Below, in pieces: positions 25,971-34,127 of a DNA stretch of 64,000 nt. How positions within the stretch are numbered: the stretch's first letter is position 1; the number at the start of each line of letters is the position of its first letter. Source of the stretch: Actinomycetota bacterium. GTDB taxonomy: Bacteria; Actinomycetota; Actinomycetes; S36-B12. Position numbers and translations under genes: made by a program. Under the pieces are notes generated by a model. That model was not told the DNA's origin. It was given only the letters and a program-made list of their open reading frames with translations, and searched no databases. The stretch covers positions 496,001 through 560,000 of the forward strand of contig JADKGE010000002.1 of the NCBI GenBank assembly GCA_016717115.1, in the 5' to 3' direction.

Positions 25971-26004
25971 GTTGAGGCCGCCGCGTTCGCGTGGCGGCCT
26001 CAAC
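25971..26004. terminator. Bidirectional terminator hairpin
   Basis: A perfect 12-bp stem (GTTGAGGCCGCC at 25971-25982 with its complement at 25993-26004) extends by three more pairs to a TTCG loop. No U-tract follows, which is usual in high-GC actinobacteria. It would have ended the MMPGQG-repeat gene before the IS inserted, and it also serves the convergent DUF1349 gene ending at 26020. Confidence 0.8.
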
Positions 26005-26019
26005 GCATGTCGGGTGGTG

Positions 26020-26607
26020 TCAGTCGTCGTGCAGTGCGGCGTCGGCCGGCCCGATGGCGAAGCGCGTGAACCGCACGACGAGGTCGGCGCGAGTCGGTGA
26101 GCAGCAGAAGGGCCCCACCTGCCAGTCCAGTGCGGGATCCAGCGGGGCGAGCCGCACGAGTCGCCAGTCTCCGTCGGCGCGGGCCCGCACCGTCAACGCG
26201 TCGCCCGACCGGCTGGCGCGCATGGTGATCGTGCGTCCCATCCACTCCGGCACCGGCGCAGTCGACCAGTCGGAGACCTCACGCGTGACGACGGCGCCGA
26301 CCTGGGGCGCCCCGTCGCTGAATTCGACCCCCGCCTTGATCCACGACCGCTCGTTGGCGCGAACCACCACGCCGGCCTGGTCGAACGTGCCGCTGTAGTC
26401 GAGTACGAAGGCCACCTCGACCGCCGTGTCGTCGGGGAAGTCGATCAGCAGGGCGTGGCCGTCGTCGTGGACGAAGCCGTAGGAGGTCACGCGCCAGAAG
26501 TCGCTGCCCTCGGTGGCGGTGACCAGCAGGTCGTCACCTACCCCCTGTGCCGTCGTCGGAGGATTCAGCCAGTCGCCCGATGCCCAGGGCAGGTCGACCA
26601 TCGTCAT
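26020..26607 (-). CDS. DUF1349 family protein
   Basis: The 195-residue protein lacks a signal peptide and has the beta-sandwich pattern of DUF1349 (concanavalin-like) proteins: FDQAGVVVRANERSWIKAGVEF is the conserved core, followed by GRTITMRASRSGDALTVRA. Function is unknown; a ligand-binding role is possible. Its ATG overlaps the stop of the upstream CopC-like gene (ATGA), placing it third in a copper-protein-like operon. Earlier in-frame codons run through that gene and are rejected. Confidence 0.78.
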   Translation of the reverse strand: MTMVDLPWASGDWLNPPTTAQGVGDDLLVTATEGSDFWRVTSYGFVHDDGHALLIDFPDDTAVEVAFVLDYSGTFDQAGVVVRANERSWIKAGVEFSDGAPQVGAVVTREVSDWSTAPVPEWMGRTITMRASRSGDALTVRARADGDWRLVRLAPLDPALDWQVGPFCCSPTRADLVVRFTRFAIGPADAALHDD

Positions 26608-27197
26608 GACAGGTCCCTTCGTCGGCGAAGCGCCACGGCGACGGCAAGGGCCGCTGCGGCGAGCAGGGCGAGGCCGCCGACGATAGCTGCCACGGGTGGC
26701 GAGTCGCTCGATGTCGGTCCAGGTGGGGCAGAACTGCCCGCGCCGGTGGCGACGGGGACCGGCTCGGGAGCGGGCGACGGCCCGTTCGACGCCGCGGCAG
26801 GTGCCGTGATGGTGAAGGTGATGGCGCCGATCACCGGGTGGCCATCGTTCGACACGACGCGGTAGGCGACCTGGAACGTCCCGGACGTGAGGTCGCTCGG
26901 CCACGGCACGGACATCGTCGAGCCGGACGGGGTGACCTGCTGGCTGGACACGACGGTGCCGTTGATGTCGTTGATGGAGATGGTCTCGGTGTCCTCGAGC
27001 AGCGGTTCGTCGAACGTGAACTCGATCCGCGTCGGCGGGGCGGTCAACGTGGCGCCGTCGACCGGATTCGAGGACGTCAGGCCCGCGTGCGCGAGGACGG
27101 GGGTCGCCGTGACGGCGCAGACGGTCGCCGCCAGCGCCAGGGTGGCCAGCCAGCGCGCTGCCCCGGCCCGGAGGGTGCGGGGCCGGTCAGCCGGCAA
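26604..27197 (-). CDS. CopC-domain secreted protein with C-terminal membrane anchor
   Basis: The 197 residues comprise a signal peptide ending VLA-HAGL, a CopC beta-barrel (about 37-130), a Pro/Ser-rich linker and a C-terminal membrane helix ending in RRRRD. The His at the mature N-terminus and Asp/His in SNDGHPVIG are the known Cu(II) ligands of CopC, so copper binding is likely. The start is TTG, overlapping the previous CopC-like gene by 11 nt. No CopD domain is present. Confidence 0.85.
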   Translation of the reverse strand: MPADRPRTLRAGAARWLATLALAATVCAVTATPVLAHAGLTSSNPVDGATLTAPPTRIEFTFDEPLLEDTETISINDINGTVVSSQQVTPSGSTMSVPWPSDLTSGTFQVAYRVVSNDGHPVIGAITFTITAPAAASNGPSPAPEPVPVATGAGSSAPPGPTSSDSPPVAAIVGGLALLAAAALAVAVALRRRRDLS

Positions 27198-27858
27198 GCG
27201 TGGCCTTGCCCTTGACCACGACGACGCCGGTGCCGTTGACGAGGGTTGCGGTGAACGACCAGGTACCGGGCATCGGCAGGACGCCTCGGGACCTCGCTGT
27301 CGTGCCGTTGCCCTTGACCGTCCAGGTGATGGGCTCGCGCAGCTTCGACGATGTCCACTCGACCTGACCGCTGCGGGCCCGAGTGGTGAACGTCAGCGTG
27401 CGCGCGCCGGGCAAGGCGGCACTCAGGGTGGTGGGCACCTTGGGCATGGTCGGAAGGACCACGGACGGTCCCTTCCCGTTGGGCGTCGCAACGGTGAAGG
27501 AAATGGCTCCGTCGACGGCGTCCCTGTCGGCGGAGATCACGTGCCAGGCGACGGCGTAGCGGCCGGGTGCCAGACGGGACGCGGGCACCAGCGTGACCTT
27601 CCGGCCCGACGACGTCACGTCAGCGGGAACGGTCTTCCCGTTCTCGTCGATGATCCGCGTGCCGGTGCCGTCGAGGCTCACCTTCTCCTCGAAGACGAGG
27701 GTGACCGCCTTGGGGGCCGCAGCCAGCCGGGCTCCGTTCGCCGGTGAGCTCGAGCCGAGGCCGGCATGGGCCGATGCTGACGTGGCACCGGCCACGAGGG
27801 CGAGCACCGCGACCAAGGCGATGCTGATGGCTCGGCCGGTCGTGTGGAACGGCTTCAC
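27187..27858 (-). CDS. CopC-like secreted protein with degenerate copper site
   Basis: A 223-residue exported protein: signal peptide ending SASA-HAGL, CopC-like domain to about residue 130, then a second beta-rich domain (TFTTRARSGQVEW onward). It keeps the N-terminal His but has SADRDAVDG where CopC proteins have DGHPV, so the second His ligand is missing. GTG at 27858 with AGGAA upstream is preferred to earlier codons that would precede the signal peptide. It is first in a three-gene operon. Confidence 0.8.
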   Translation of the reverse strand: MKPFHTTGRAISIALVAVLALVAGATSASAHAGLGSSSPANGARLAAAPKAVTLVFEEKVSLDGTGTRIIDENGKTVPADVTSSGRKVTLVPASRLAPGRYAVAWHVISADRDAVDGAISFTVATPNGKGPSVVLPTMPKVPTTLSAALPGARTLTFTTRARSGQVEWTSSKLREPITWTVKGNGTTARSRGVLPMPGTWSFTATLVNGTGVVVVKGKATLAG

Positions 27859-27948
27859 GGTTCCTCGCTTCCTCCGTCGCGTCAGGCAGGGGCCACGCAT
27901 GGACCCTAGCGGGGTGGGGGCGTCGTCGTCCTGTCCCGCCATCGCGAG

Positions 27949-28167
27949 TCAGGGCGCGCCGGCACCCTTGACCACGAGCCGGTCGAGCAGATCCTGGGTG
28001 GCGGCGGCCACGGCCGCGACCGCTTCGTCGAACGCCTCGCGGTTGTGCGCCGCCGGCTCCCGGAAGCCGCTGACCTTTCGCACGAACTGGAGCGCGGCGG
28101 CGCGGACGTCGGCGTCACCGACCTCGTCGGTGAACGGCGGTCGCAGGGTCTTGATGCTTCGGCACAT
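27949..28167 (-). CDS. DUF2277 family protein
   Basis: The 72-residue cytosolic protein starts MCRSIKTLRPPFTDEV and has the conserved AALQFVRKVSGFREP and HNREAFDEAV segments of DUF2277. Function is unknown; the conserved Cys2 and His residues may bind a metal, which is inference. TAGCCT ends 6 nt before the ATG, so it is leaderless and separate from the CopC genes 90 bp downstream. Confidence 0.85.
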   Translation of the reverse strand: MCRSIKTLRPPFTDEVGDADVRAAALQFVRKVSGFREPAAHNREAFDEAVAAVAAATQDLLDRLVVKGAGAP

Positions 28168-28173
28168 CCCCTG

Positions 28174-28179
28174 AGGCTA
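28174..28179 (-). promoter_or_regulatory. Leaderless -10 box (TAGCCT) of the DUF2277 gene
   Basis: On the minus strand TAGCCT is followed by CAGGGG and then the ATG at 28167. Confidence 0.55.
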
Positions 28180-28293
28180 GTCGCGGAACAAAGGCCGGTC
28201 ATCAGGCGTTTTACTGCTCACTGGAACGTTCGCCGATCGGGCGGCGTCCAAGACCGGTCGGCCCGAAGGGCCGGCCTCGGTGAGGAGGACGGC

Positions 28294-28680
28294 ATGGGCG
28301 TATTCGGTCGGGCGGCCACGGTCGCCGGCGCAGTTCGCACGAGTCGGGGTCGGCATCCGCTGGGGCAGCGGATCGCTGCCGTTCCCCCGATGCTGCGCGA
28401 CGCCTTCACCGGCCGATGGTCCGGGGCCCCGCGCGGTCGACTCTTGGCTGGGCTCGCGGGCCTGGTCTACGTCATCTCCCCCTTGGACTTCCTGCCCGAG
28501 ATCCTGCTCGGTCCGTTCGGCCTCGGCGACGATCTCGCGATCGCCGCCGTCGCGGTCGCGGCCCTGCTGACGTCGGCCGAGGAGTGGCTGGACCGGGCAG
28601 CCTCGAGCACCGTCCCGCCCGCCTCGCCGTCCGCAGCGTCCGCAGAAGTGATCCCCGGCGTCGTCCTCGATCGGCACTGA
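28294..28680 (+). CDS. DUF1232 (YkvA-like) membrane protein
   Basis: The 128-residue protein contains the DUF1232 core: LLAGLAGLVYVISPLDFLPE followed by GPFGLGDDLAIAAVAVAALL, two hydrophobic segments around the conserved SPLDFLPE. Function is unknown. GAGGAGG lies 5 nt before the ATG and fixes the start. The C-terminal tail is Ser/Ala/Pro-rich. It stands alone between the DUF2277 and acetyltransferase genes. Confidence 0.85.
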   Translation: MGVFGRAATVAGAVRTSRGRHPLGQRIAAVPPMLRDAFTGRWSGAPRGRLLAGLAGLVYVISPLDFLPEILLGPFGLGDDLAIAAVAVAALLTSAEEWLDRAASSTVPPASPSAASAEVIPGVVLDRH

Positions 28681-28699
28681 CCCGGACGCGACGGCGCCG

Positions 28700-29476
28700 T
28701 CACGACCACCAGGTGGCCAACCCCACAGTGCGGAATCCGACGGCCCGGTAGAGCGGCTCGCCCGCCGCCGTCGCGGTGAGGCTGACCGGCGACGACTCGA
28801 GCGGGGCGAGCGCGGCCTGCATCACCGCCCGTCCGATCCCCTTCGACCGCTGCTCCTCGAGGGTCGTCACCCAGTACACGCCCCCGCACGTGCCCTCGTC
28901 GACGGTCAGGCAGGCGCCCGCCGCCGAGCCGTCGCTAGCCGCGAGGAACAGCCGGACTCCCGGGTACCACAGCAGGTCGTCCGGGAACGCCTCTCCGGGC
29001 GTCAGCGGCTGCATGCGCTGCAGCGGGAACCCGTGCACGACCACGTCCTCCGCGGCGCGCACCTGCTCGACGGTGCCGACCACTGAGACCGTGATGCCCG
29101 CCGCCGGGTCGCCCGTCGGCGCAGGCGCCGGCCTCCGGGACATGACGGGCAGGGAGATGGGCCCCAGGCCGAGGTGGGCGAAGTCGGTCGCCGCGAACTG
29201 GTCCTCGATGGTGACGGGCAGGCCGGCGTTCCGCCCGACCAGCTCGTCGATGGTGGTCCGAGCCTCGATGTCGAGCGTCCGCCCGAGCAGGAGGATCCGC
29301 AGGCCCGCCCTCGGTCCGCCGAGCACGGCGAGCAGGCCGGGGCGCTGGACGAGCTCGTGTCCGCGCGTGCGGGCGATGGCCGACCAGAACGCCGCGGCGT
29401 TGCGCACCGACAGCCGCAGTGCGGTCGCGTCGTCGATCGGAGGGGTGTCCGGTGGCTCGGGGAGCGCGTCGTGCAT
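28700..29476 (-). CDS. GNAT-family N-acetyltransferase
   Basis: A 258-residue protein whose C-terminal half is a GNAT domain; the acetyl-CoA loop is TLEEQRSKGIGRAVM and the last strand reads PLYRAVGFRTVG. The N-terminal 130 residues form a second, GNAT-like region without a clear CoA loop, as in two-domain actinobacterial acetyltransferases. Substrate is unknown. The ATG at 29476 is fixed by a TATGCT box 6 nt upstream. It is divergent from the HipA-like kinase, start codons 43 bp apart. Confidence 0.82.
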   Translation of the reverse strand: MHDALPEPPDTPPIDDATALRLSVRNAAAFWSAIARTRGHELVQRPGLLAVLGGPRAGLRILLLGRTLDIEARTTIDELVGRNAGLPVTIEDQFAATDFAHLGLGPISLPVMSRRPAPAPTGDPAAGITVSVVGTVEQVRAAEDVVVHGFPLQRMQPLTPGEAFPDDLLWYPGVRLFLAASDGSAAGACLTVDEGTCGGVYWVTTLEEQRSKGIGRAVMQAALAPLESSPVSLTATAAGEPLYRAVGFRTVGLATWWS

Positions 29477-29482
29477 TGCCCG

Positions 29483-29488
29483 AGCATA
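29483..29488 (-). promoter_or_regulatory. Leaderless -10 box (TATGCT) of the acetyltransferase gene
   Basis: TATGCT on the minus strand ends 6 nt before the ATG at 29476. Confidence 0.5.
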
Positions 29489-29506
29489 GGTCGGCGGCGC
29501 AGCGAG

Positions 29507-29512
29507 TAGCCT
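29507..29512 (+). promoter_or_regulatory. Leaderless -10 box (TAGCCT) of the HipA-like kinase gene
   Basis: TAGCCT ends 7 nt before the GTG at 29520; no SD is present. It is 18 bp from the box of the divergent acetyltransferase gene. Confidence 0.5.
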
Positions 29513-29519
29513 CGACCCC

Positions 29520-30305
29520 GTGCTCGCCCATGTGACCGCGACGCGATACGTGACGCCGCTACGCGAAGGCGGGTCGCTCCCGGGGCTCATGGAGGCCGAT
29601 GACCTCGGCACGTACGTGGTCAAGTACCGCGGCGCGGGCCAGGGCCTGAAGGCGCTCGTCGCCGAGGTGGTGTCCGCGGGCATCGCGCGCGGACTGGGCC
29701 TGCCCGTGCCCGACCTCGTCACGGTCGACGTCGACCCGGGACTGGCCAGCGGGGAGCCCGACGAGGAGGTGCAGGACCTGCTGCGGCGCAGCGCGGGGCT
29801 GAACCTCGGCATCGACTTCCTGCCGGGCGCGCTGGACTTCGATCCGAAGGCCTTCCCCGTCGATGTCGAGATGGCGGGGCGCGTCCTGTGGTTCGACGCC
29901 GTCGTGGGCAACATGGATCGCTCGCATCGCAACCCCAACCTGTTGCAGTGGCGCGGTCTGTGGCTGATCGACCACGGGGCGACCCTGTCGTTCCACCATC
30001 GCTGGTCGTCGGCGCAGTCGTACGACGACCGCCGGTACGACGCGAGCGACCACGCACTCATCGACGGATCCCCGGACGTGATGGCCGCCGACGCCGTCCT
30101 CGGACGGCTCCTCACGGGCGACCTGATCGAGGCGGCTCTTGCGGACGTCCCGGACGGGTGGCTCCTCGACGAGGCCGACGTCGGTGGTCCGCGCGAAGCC
30201 AGGGCCGCGTATGCCGAGCGGCTCGCCGGCCGACTGTCCGCGCGCCCGGCCTGGCTCCCCGACCTCGCCGCTTCGGCGGCCCGCCGAGGGAGGCCGGCAC
30301 CGTGA
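29520..30305 (+). CDS. HipA-like kinase-fold protein
   Basis: The 261 residues resemble the stand-alone 'HipA family kinase' group, shorter than the HipA toxin (about 440 residues) and lacking its N-terminal subdomain. The kinase-like catalytic segment is VGNMDRSHRNPN (Asp and Asn in catalytic-loop positions) followed by WLIDHGATL in place of the DFG metal loop; an early Lys is in TYVVKYRGAGQG. The next gene, a DUF3037 protein, overlaps by 4 nt, a common pairing. There is no HipB-like antitoxin. Confidence 0.82.
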   Translation: MLAHVTATRYVTPLREGGSLPGLMEADDLGTYVVKYRGAGQGLKALVAEVVSAGIARGLGLPVPDLVTVDVDPGLASGEPDEEVQDLLRRSAGLNLGIDFLPGALDFDPKAFPVDVEMAGRVLWFDAVVGNMDRSHRNPNLLQWRGLWLIDHGATLSFHHRWSSAQSYDDRRYDASDHALIDGSPDVMAADAVLGRLLTGDLIEAALADVPDGWLLDEADVGGPREARAAYAERLAGRLSARPAWLPDLAASAARRGRPAP

Positions 30306-30691
30306 CCGTCCCGAAGAGCCTGTTCGAGTACGCGATCCTGCGCGTCATCCCTCGCGTCGAGCGAGGTGAGTCGATGAACGCAGGCGTGCTCCTGTACTGC
30401 CGACCCCTGAACTACCTCGGCTCGCGGGTGCTGCTGGACCATGCCCGGCTGGCGGCTCTTGATCCGGCGGCCGATCCCGAACCGGTGGCGCGCGCCCTCG
30501 CGGCCGCGGCGGACTGCGAACTGCGCGAGGGTGACGACATCGGGCAGCGGTTCCGGTGGCTCACCGCGCCGAGGAGCACCGTGGTGCAACCCAGTCCCAT
30601 CCACACCGGGCTGACGTCCGATCCCGAGGCTGAGACGCAGCGGCTCTTCGAGCTGCTCGTGCTGCGGCTGCCTTCACCGCCCCACGAGTAG
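30302..30691 (+). CDS. DUF3037 family protein
   Basis: The 129-residue protein has the DUF3037 opening LFEYAILRVIPRVERGESMN and the later FRWLTAPRSTVVQPSPIHTG motif. Function is unknown. The GTG at 30302 overlaps the kinase stop (GTGA), indicating coupled translation and probably a shared function; whether it is a partner or substrate of the kinase is inference. The frame is open upstream inside the kinase gene, but family length supports this start. Confidence 0.85.
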   Translation: MTVPKSLFEYAILRVIPRVERGESMNAGVLLYCRPLNYLGSRVLLDHARLAALDPAADPEPVARALAAAADCELREGDDIGQRFRWLTAPRSTVVQPSPIHTGLTSDPEAETQRLFELLVLRLPSPPHE

Positions 30692-30706
30692 GTCCCGACC
30701 CAGCGA

Positions 30707-33607
30707 TCAGTTGCGATCCGGGCTGGGCGGCTCGTGGTCCACCAGAGGGTCGTAGTCCACCGTGCGGGCCCGGCCTCCGCGCTTGGCGCGGTACAACGCC
30801 CGGTCGGCGAACTCGAGCACACGATCGGAGTTCGCGCCGGGTGCGGCGAGCGAGACGCCGATGCTCAAGGTCGCGGCAATCTGCCGTCCGTCGATGGTCA
30901 GGGGTGCGGCGACCGCCGCCTGGATCTTGTCCGCGATCCGGTGGGCGTCGTCGATCGAGTGGACGGCGGGCAGGAACACGACGAACTCGTCGCCGCCGAG
31001 ACGTGCCACGAGGTCCTCGGCCCGCACCTGCCCCCGGATGCGCTGAGAGATCTCGACGATGACCGCGTCGCCGACGCCGTGCCCGAAGGTGTCGTTGATC
31101 CGCTTCAGGCCGTCGAGGTCGATGAACAGGGCGGCCACCTGCGTTCCGGTGCGCGGCTGGTGCGACAGGGCGCGATCCATCTGGGTGAGCAGTTCGGGGC
31201 GGTTGACCAGCCGGGTCAGCGGGTCGTGGGTCGCCATGAAGCGCAGTTCCTCTCGGGCCTGCCTCGCCTCCGTGATGTTGACGAACTGCGACACGTACCC
31301 CCACGGGAAGCCGTCATCGTCCTGCAGCAGTCCGATCGCGTGCTCGACCCATACCGGGGAGCCGTCCGGCCGCATCAGCCGCTTCTCCCGGGTGACGGCT
31401 CCGCTACGTCCGGAAAGGACCTCGGCACGCATCCGCAGGTCCACCTCATCGTCGCGCGGGTCGAGGATGTCGACGATCCGGTGGCTCAGCAGCCAGGCCT
31501 CGTCCCGGTCCAGCATCCGGCACAGCGCGGGATTGACTTCGACGAAGCGCCGGTCGAGATCGACCACGGCCATGCCGGCAGGGGCCGATTCCATCGCGGT
31601 GCGGAACGTCTCCTCGCTCCGGGCGAGTGCTGCGGTGGCCTTGACCTCGGCGTCGACGACGCGGAAGGACGACGTCACTCCGGTGTGCGTGCCCTGAGCG
31701 TCGACGAACGGGCGGGCGTGGACCTCGATCCACTGGTATCCACCGTTCGCCGAGAGCACCCGGACCCGATGTCGAGTCGTCTCGCCGGCGAGGGCCTCGT
31801 CGACGTGTGGTCCGTGCTCGGGCCGATCGTCGGGGTGGAGGAACTCCGAGAAGCGGCGACCCATCCACTCGGCCGGCGACCAGCCGAGTGCATCGCTGAG
31901 CGACGGGGACACCCATCGGATGACGCCCTCGCGCACGTGGACGATCACGTCGGAGACGCTGTCCAGCAGCAGCCGGAACTGCTCCTCCGAGTCCGCCAGG
32001 GCGTCGCGCGCCCTGACCTGCTCGGTGACGTCGACGATCTGCGCGATGAAGTAGGTGAGGGCTCCGTCGCCGCTTCGCACTCCCTTGACGGTGACGTCGC
32101 CGAAGACGATACCGCCGTCTGGACGGAGGTATCGCTTGGTCATCCGGTACTGGTCGATGGCTCCTGAGACCACCTGCTGGGCAAGGTCCAGGTCGGCCGA
32201 CAGGTCGTCGGGGTGCGTGAGCTCCAGCCAGGTGAGTGCCTTGATGTCGGCCTCGTCGCGTCCGAGGATCTCGCACAGCGCTGCGTTGACGTCGAGGAAT
32301 GTGCCATCGACGGTGGCGAGGCACATGCCGAACCCCGCGTTGTGCATGGCGGAGCGGAACTTCTCCTCACTGCCGGCGAGCGCCTCGAAGGCCCTCACCT
32401 GCAGATCGACGTCGCGCAGCCGGGTGATGCGTGTCGGCGCCGTCCCGTGTGATGGTGGCGCCGACTGGGACGCCGCTTCCACCCAGAGGTAGGTGCCGTC
32501 ACCTCGCCGGATGCGAAACGTCAGCAGCGCCCGCTCGCCCCCCTGGGCGAGGCGGACCGCCTCGGCCGCGAGTGCGGCGACGTCGTCGGGGTGCATCCAC
32601 TCCGTGGTGCTCGTTCCGACCATGGCATCGGGCGACCAGCCGAAGTTGCGTGAGGCGGCGGGAGAGACCCACTCGATGCGGCCGTCGGAACCGGTTCGCA
32701 CGACCACGTCGCTGGTGTTCTCCACGAGCAGGCGGTAGAACTCGCGGCTGTCGGCGAGTGCCTTCTCCGCGTCCACCTCCGCCTGGATGTCGCGCAGGGA
32801 GGTCACCCGCGAACGTTCGCTGCCATCTGCGTCGGTGACGGACCGCTGCGTCCAGGCGAACCACCGAAAGGAGCCGTCGGTCCGCCGCACCCGGCTGCGC
32901 CCCGACGTGACCTCGTCGGTCCTGACCCGTTCAGCGCCGTCGCGCACTCCCTGCAGATCGTCGACGTGGACGAACTCCATCACCGAGTGGTCGAGGACAT
33001 TCTTCGGCTCCCAGCCCAGCACGTCGCCGGCGGAGGGGGAGATCCAGTTGATGACGCCCTCGTCCGATGTCTCGAGCACGACGTCGCCCGAGTTCTCGGC
33101 GATGATGCGGTACCGGACCTCGGCCTCGGCCAGGGCCTGTTCGGCGAGGGCTTGCTCGTGCACGTCACGCGTGACGACGACGAGGGCGGCGATACGGCCC
33201 TCGGGATCGCGGACCGCACGAGCGGTCGATGCGGCCCAGCTGAACGACCCGTCCATATGCAGCAGGCGGATGCGCGCGGTGGCGGACTCCTCGCCATCGG
33301 CCAGGCGCGATCGGACGGCGGCGAGGGCGGGATAGTCGTCGGGGTGGATGAGGTCGAGGTGCAGGTTGATGCGCTCCTGAGGCGTCCACCCGAGGACTCG
33401 CTCGACCGCGGGCGAGATCCACCGCAGCCGGCCCCCCGGCTCGTGGATGGCCAGGATGTCGCTCGACTCCTCGACCAGGAACCGGTACTGCAACTCGGGA
33501 TCGATGAGGAGGGCATCGATCACCGAGGAGTTCGGCGTTGTGCCCGGATCCACGTGTGCCTCACCCCCCGGCACGCGCATCGGCTGGGCTGCGCGCCGTG
33601 GACCCAT
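30707..33607 (-). CDS. Multi-PAS diguanylate cyclase
   Basis: A soluble protein of up to 966 residues with six PAS domains in tandem (repeats of WISP/WVSP...LGW at about residues 40-780, two of them the VNAALCEIL/VNPALCRML subtype) and a C-terminal GGDEF domain. The active motif GGDEF is intact at about 871-875, and the product-inhibition site RxxD (RAED) lies five residues before it, so it should make c-di-GMP under feedback control. No EAL domain or membrane segment. An alternative GTG start at 33553 has a better SD (GGTGAGG) and would give 948 residues. Confidence 0.9.
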   Translation of the reverse strand: MGPRRAAQPMRVPGGEAHVDPGTTPNSSVIDALLIDPELQYRFLVEESSDILAIHEPGGRLRWISPAVERVLGWTPQERINLHLDLIHPDDYPALAAVRSRLADGEESATARIRLLHMDGSFSWAASTARAVRDPEGRIAALVVVTRDVHEQALAEQALAEAEVRYRIIAENSGDVVLETSDEGVINWISPSAGDVLGWEPKNVLDHSVMEFVHVDDLQGVRDGAERVRTDEVTSGRSRVRRTDGSFRWFAWTQRSVTDADGSERSRVTSLRDIQAEVDAEKALADSREFYRLLVENTSDVVVRTGSDGRIEWVSPAASRNFGWSPDAMVGTSTTEWMHPDDVAALAAEAVRLAQGGERALLTFRIRRGDGTYLWVEAASQSAPPSHGTAPTRITRLRDVDLQVRAFEALAGSEEKFRSAMHNAGFGMCLATVDGTFLDVNAALCEILGRDEADIKALTWLELTHPDDLSADLDLAQQVVSGAIDQYRMTKRYLRPDGGIVFGDVTVKGVRSGDGALTYFIAQIVDVTEQVRARDALADSEEQFRLLLDSVSDVIVHVREGVIRWVSPSLSDALGWSPAEWMGRRFSEFLHPDDRPEHGPHVDEALAGETTRHRVRVLSANGGYQWIEVHARPFVDAQGTHTGVTSSFRVVDAEVKATAALARSEETFRTAMESAPAGMAVVDLDRRFVEVNPALCRMLDRDEAWLLSHRIVDILDPRDDEVDLRMRAEVLSGRSGAVTREKRLMRPDGSPVWVEHAIGLLQDDDGFPWGYVSQFVNITEARQAREELRFMATHDPLTRLVNRPELLTQMDRALSHQPRTGTQVAALFIDLDGLKRINDTFGHGVGDAVIVEISQRIRGQVRAEDLVARLGGDEFVVFLPAVHSIDDAHRIADKIQAAVAAPLTIDGRQIAATLSIGVSLAAPGANSDRVLEFADRALYRAKRGGRARTVDYDPLVDHEPPSPDRN

Positions 33608-33723
33608 TGTGCGCGCAGCCGCCGGATCTCGCCTGCTATCCGGCCGGTTCGGCGACCGTGGGCGATGACGCGGTTAGACCGCTGGGTGACGGCGAGGCGG
33701 CTCTCCCTGAATCCGCCTCGCCG

Positions 33724-33996
33724 TCACCCCGTGGTGGACGGGGCAGTGGCTCGTTGGCGCTGCGCGCGCAGCTCGGTCGACACGATCTTGGGGCTCGGTG
33801 CCGGATCGCCGACGGCGGGTGCCCCGATCCCCGGCCTCGTCGTGTCCGTGGTGGCGGGGGCCGCGGCGGACAGGAGGCCGACGGCCAGCAACACGGCGAT
33901 GACGGTGCACACGAGGATGAACAGCCCGGCGATCCACTCGTTGGCGGACTGGTCGTCGGTGCGGGCGCTGCTCGGGGTGATGACCGCGAGTGCCAT
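33724..33996 (-). CDS. Small single-pass membrane protein
   Basis: The 90-residue product has a short acidic N-terminus, one hydrophobic helix (WIAGLFILVCTVIAVLLAV, about 21-39) and a Pro/Thr-rich basic tail. No family is recognised. A perfect SD, AAGGAGG, lies 5 nt before the ATG on the minus strand, which makes it a convincing gene despite overlapping open frames on both strands. It is divergent from the Crp-family regulator, with a 16-bp palindrome between them. Confidence 0.7.
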   Translation of the reverse strand: MALAVITPSSARTDDQSANEWIAGLFILVCTVIAVLLAVGLLSAAAPATTDTTRPGIGAPAVGDPAPSPKIVSTELRAQRQRATAPSTTG

Positions 33997-34081
33997 GACG
34001 TCCTCCTTGGTGATCCGTGCTCGTGGTGCCCAAAGTAGGGACGCCGTCGACTCCTCTCGTTCATGTCTCTGACGCCCGGAT

Positions 34082-34097
34082 TGTCATCTTGATGACA
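34082..34097. promoter_or_regulatory. Candidate operator: 16-bp palindrome TGTCATC-TT-GATGACA
   Basis: Seven-bp perfect arms with a 2-bp centre stand 30 bp before the Crp-family GTG and 85 bp from the divergent small membrane gene. The size and symmetry fit a Crp/Fnr dimer site, so autoregulation and control of the divergent gene are plausible. The half-site differs from the Crp (TGTGA) and Fnr (TTGAT) consensus. Confidence 0.5.
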
Positions 34098-34127
34098 TTT
34101 CGCCCACCACAGTGATGGACTCCTCCC

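Noticed and set aside
32966..34072. Plus-strand frame of 368 codons opposite the multi-PAS gene
   Set aside because: Antisense artefact that also crosses the small membrane gene, which has a perfect SD.
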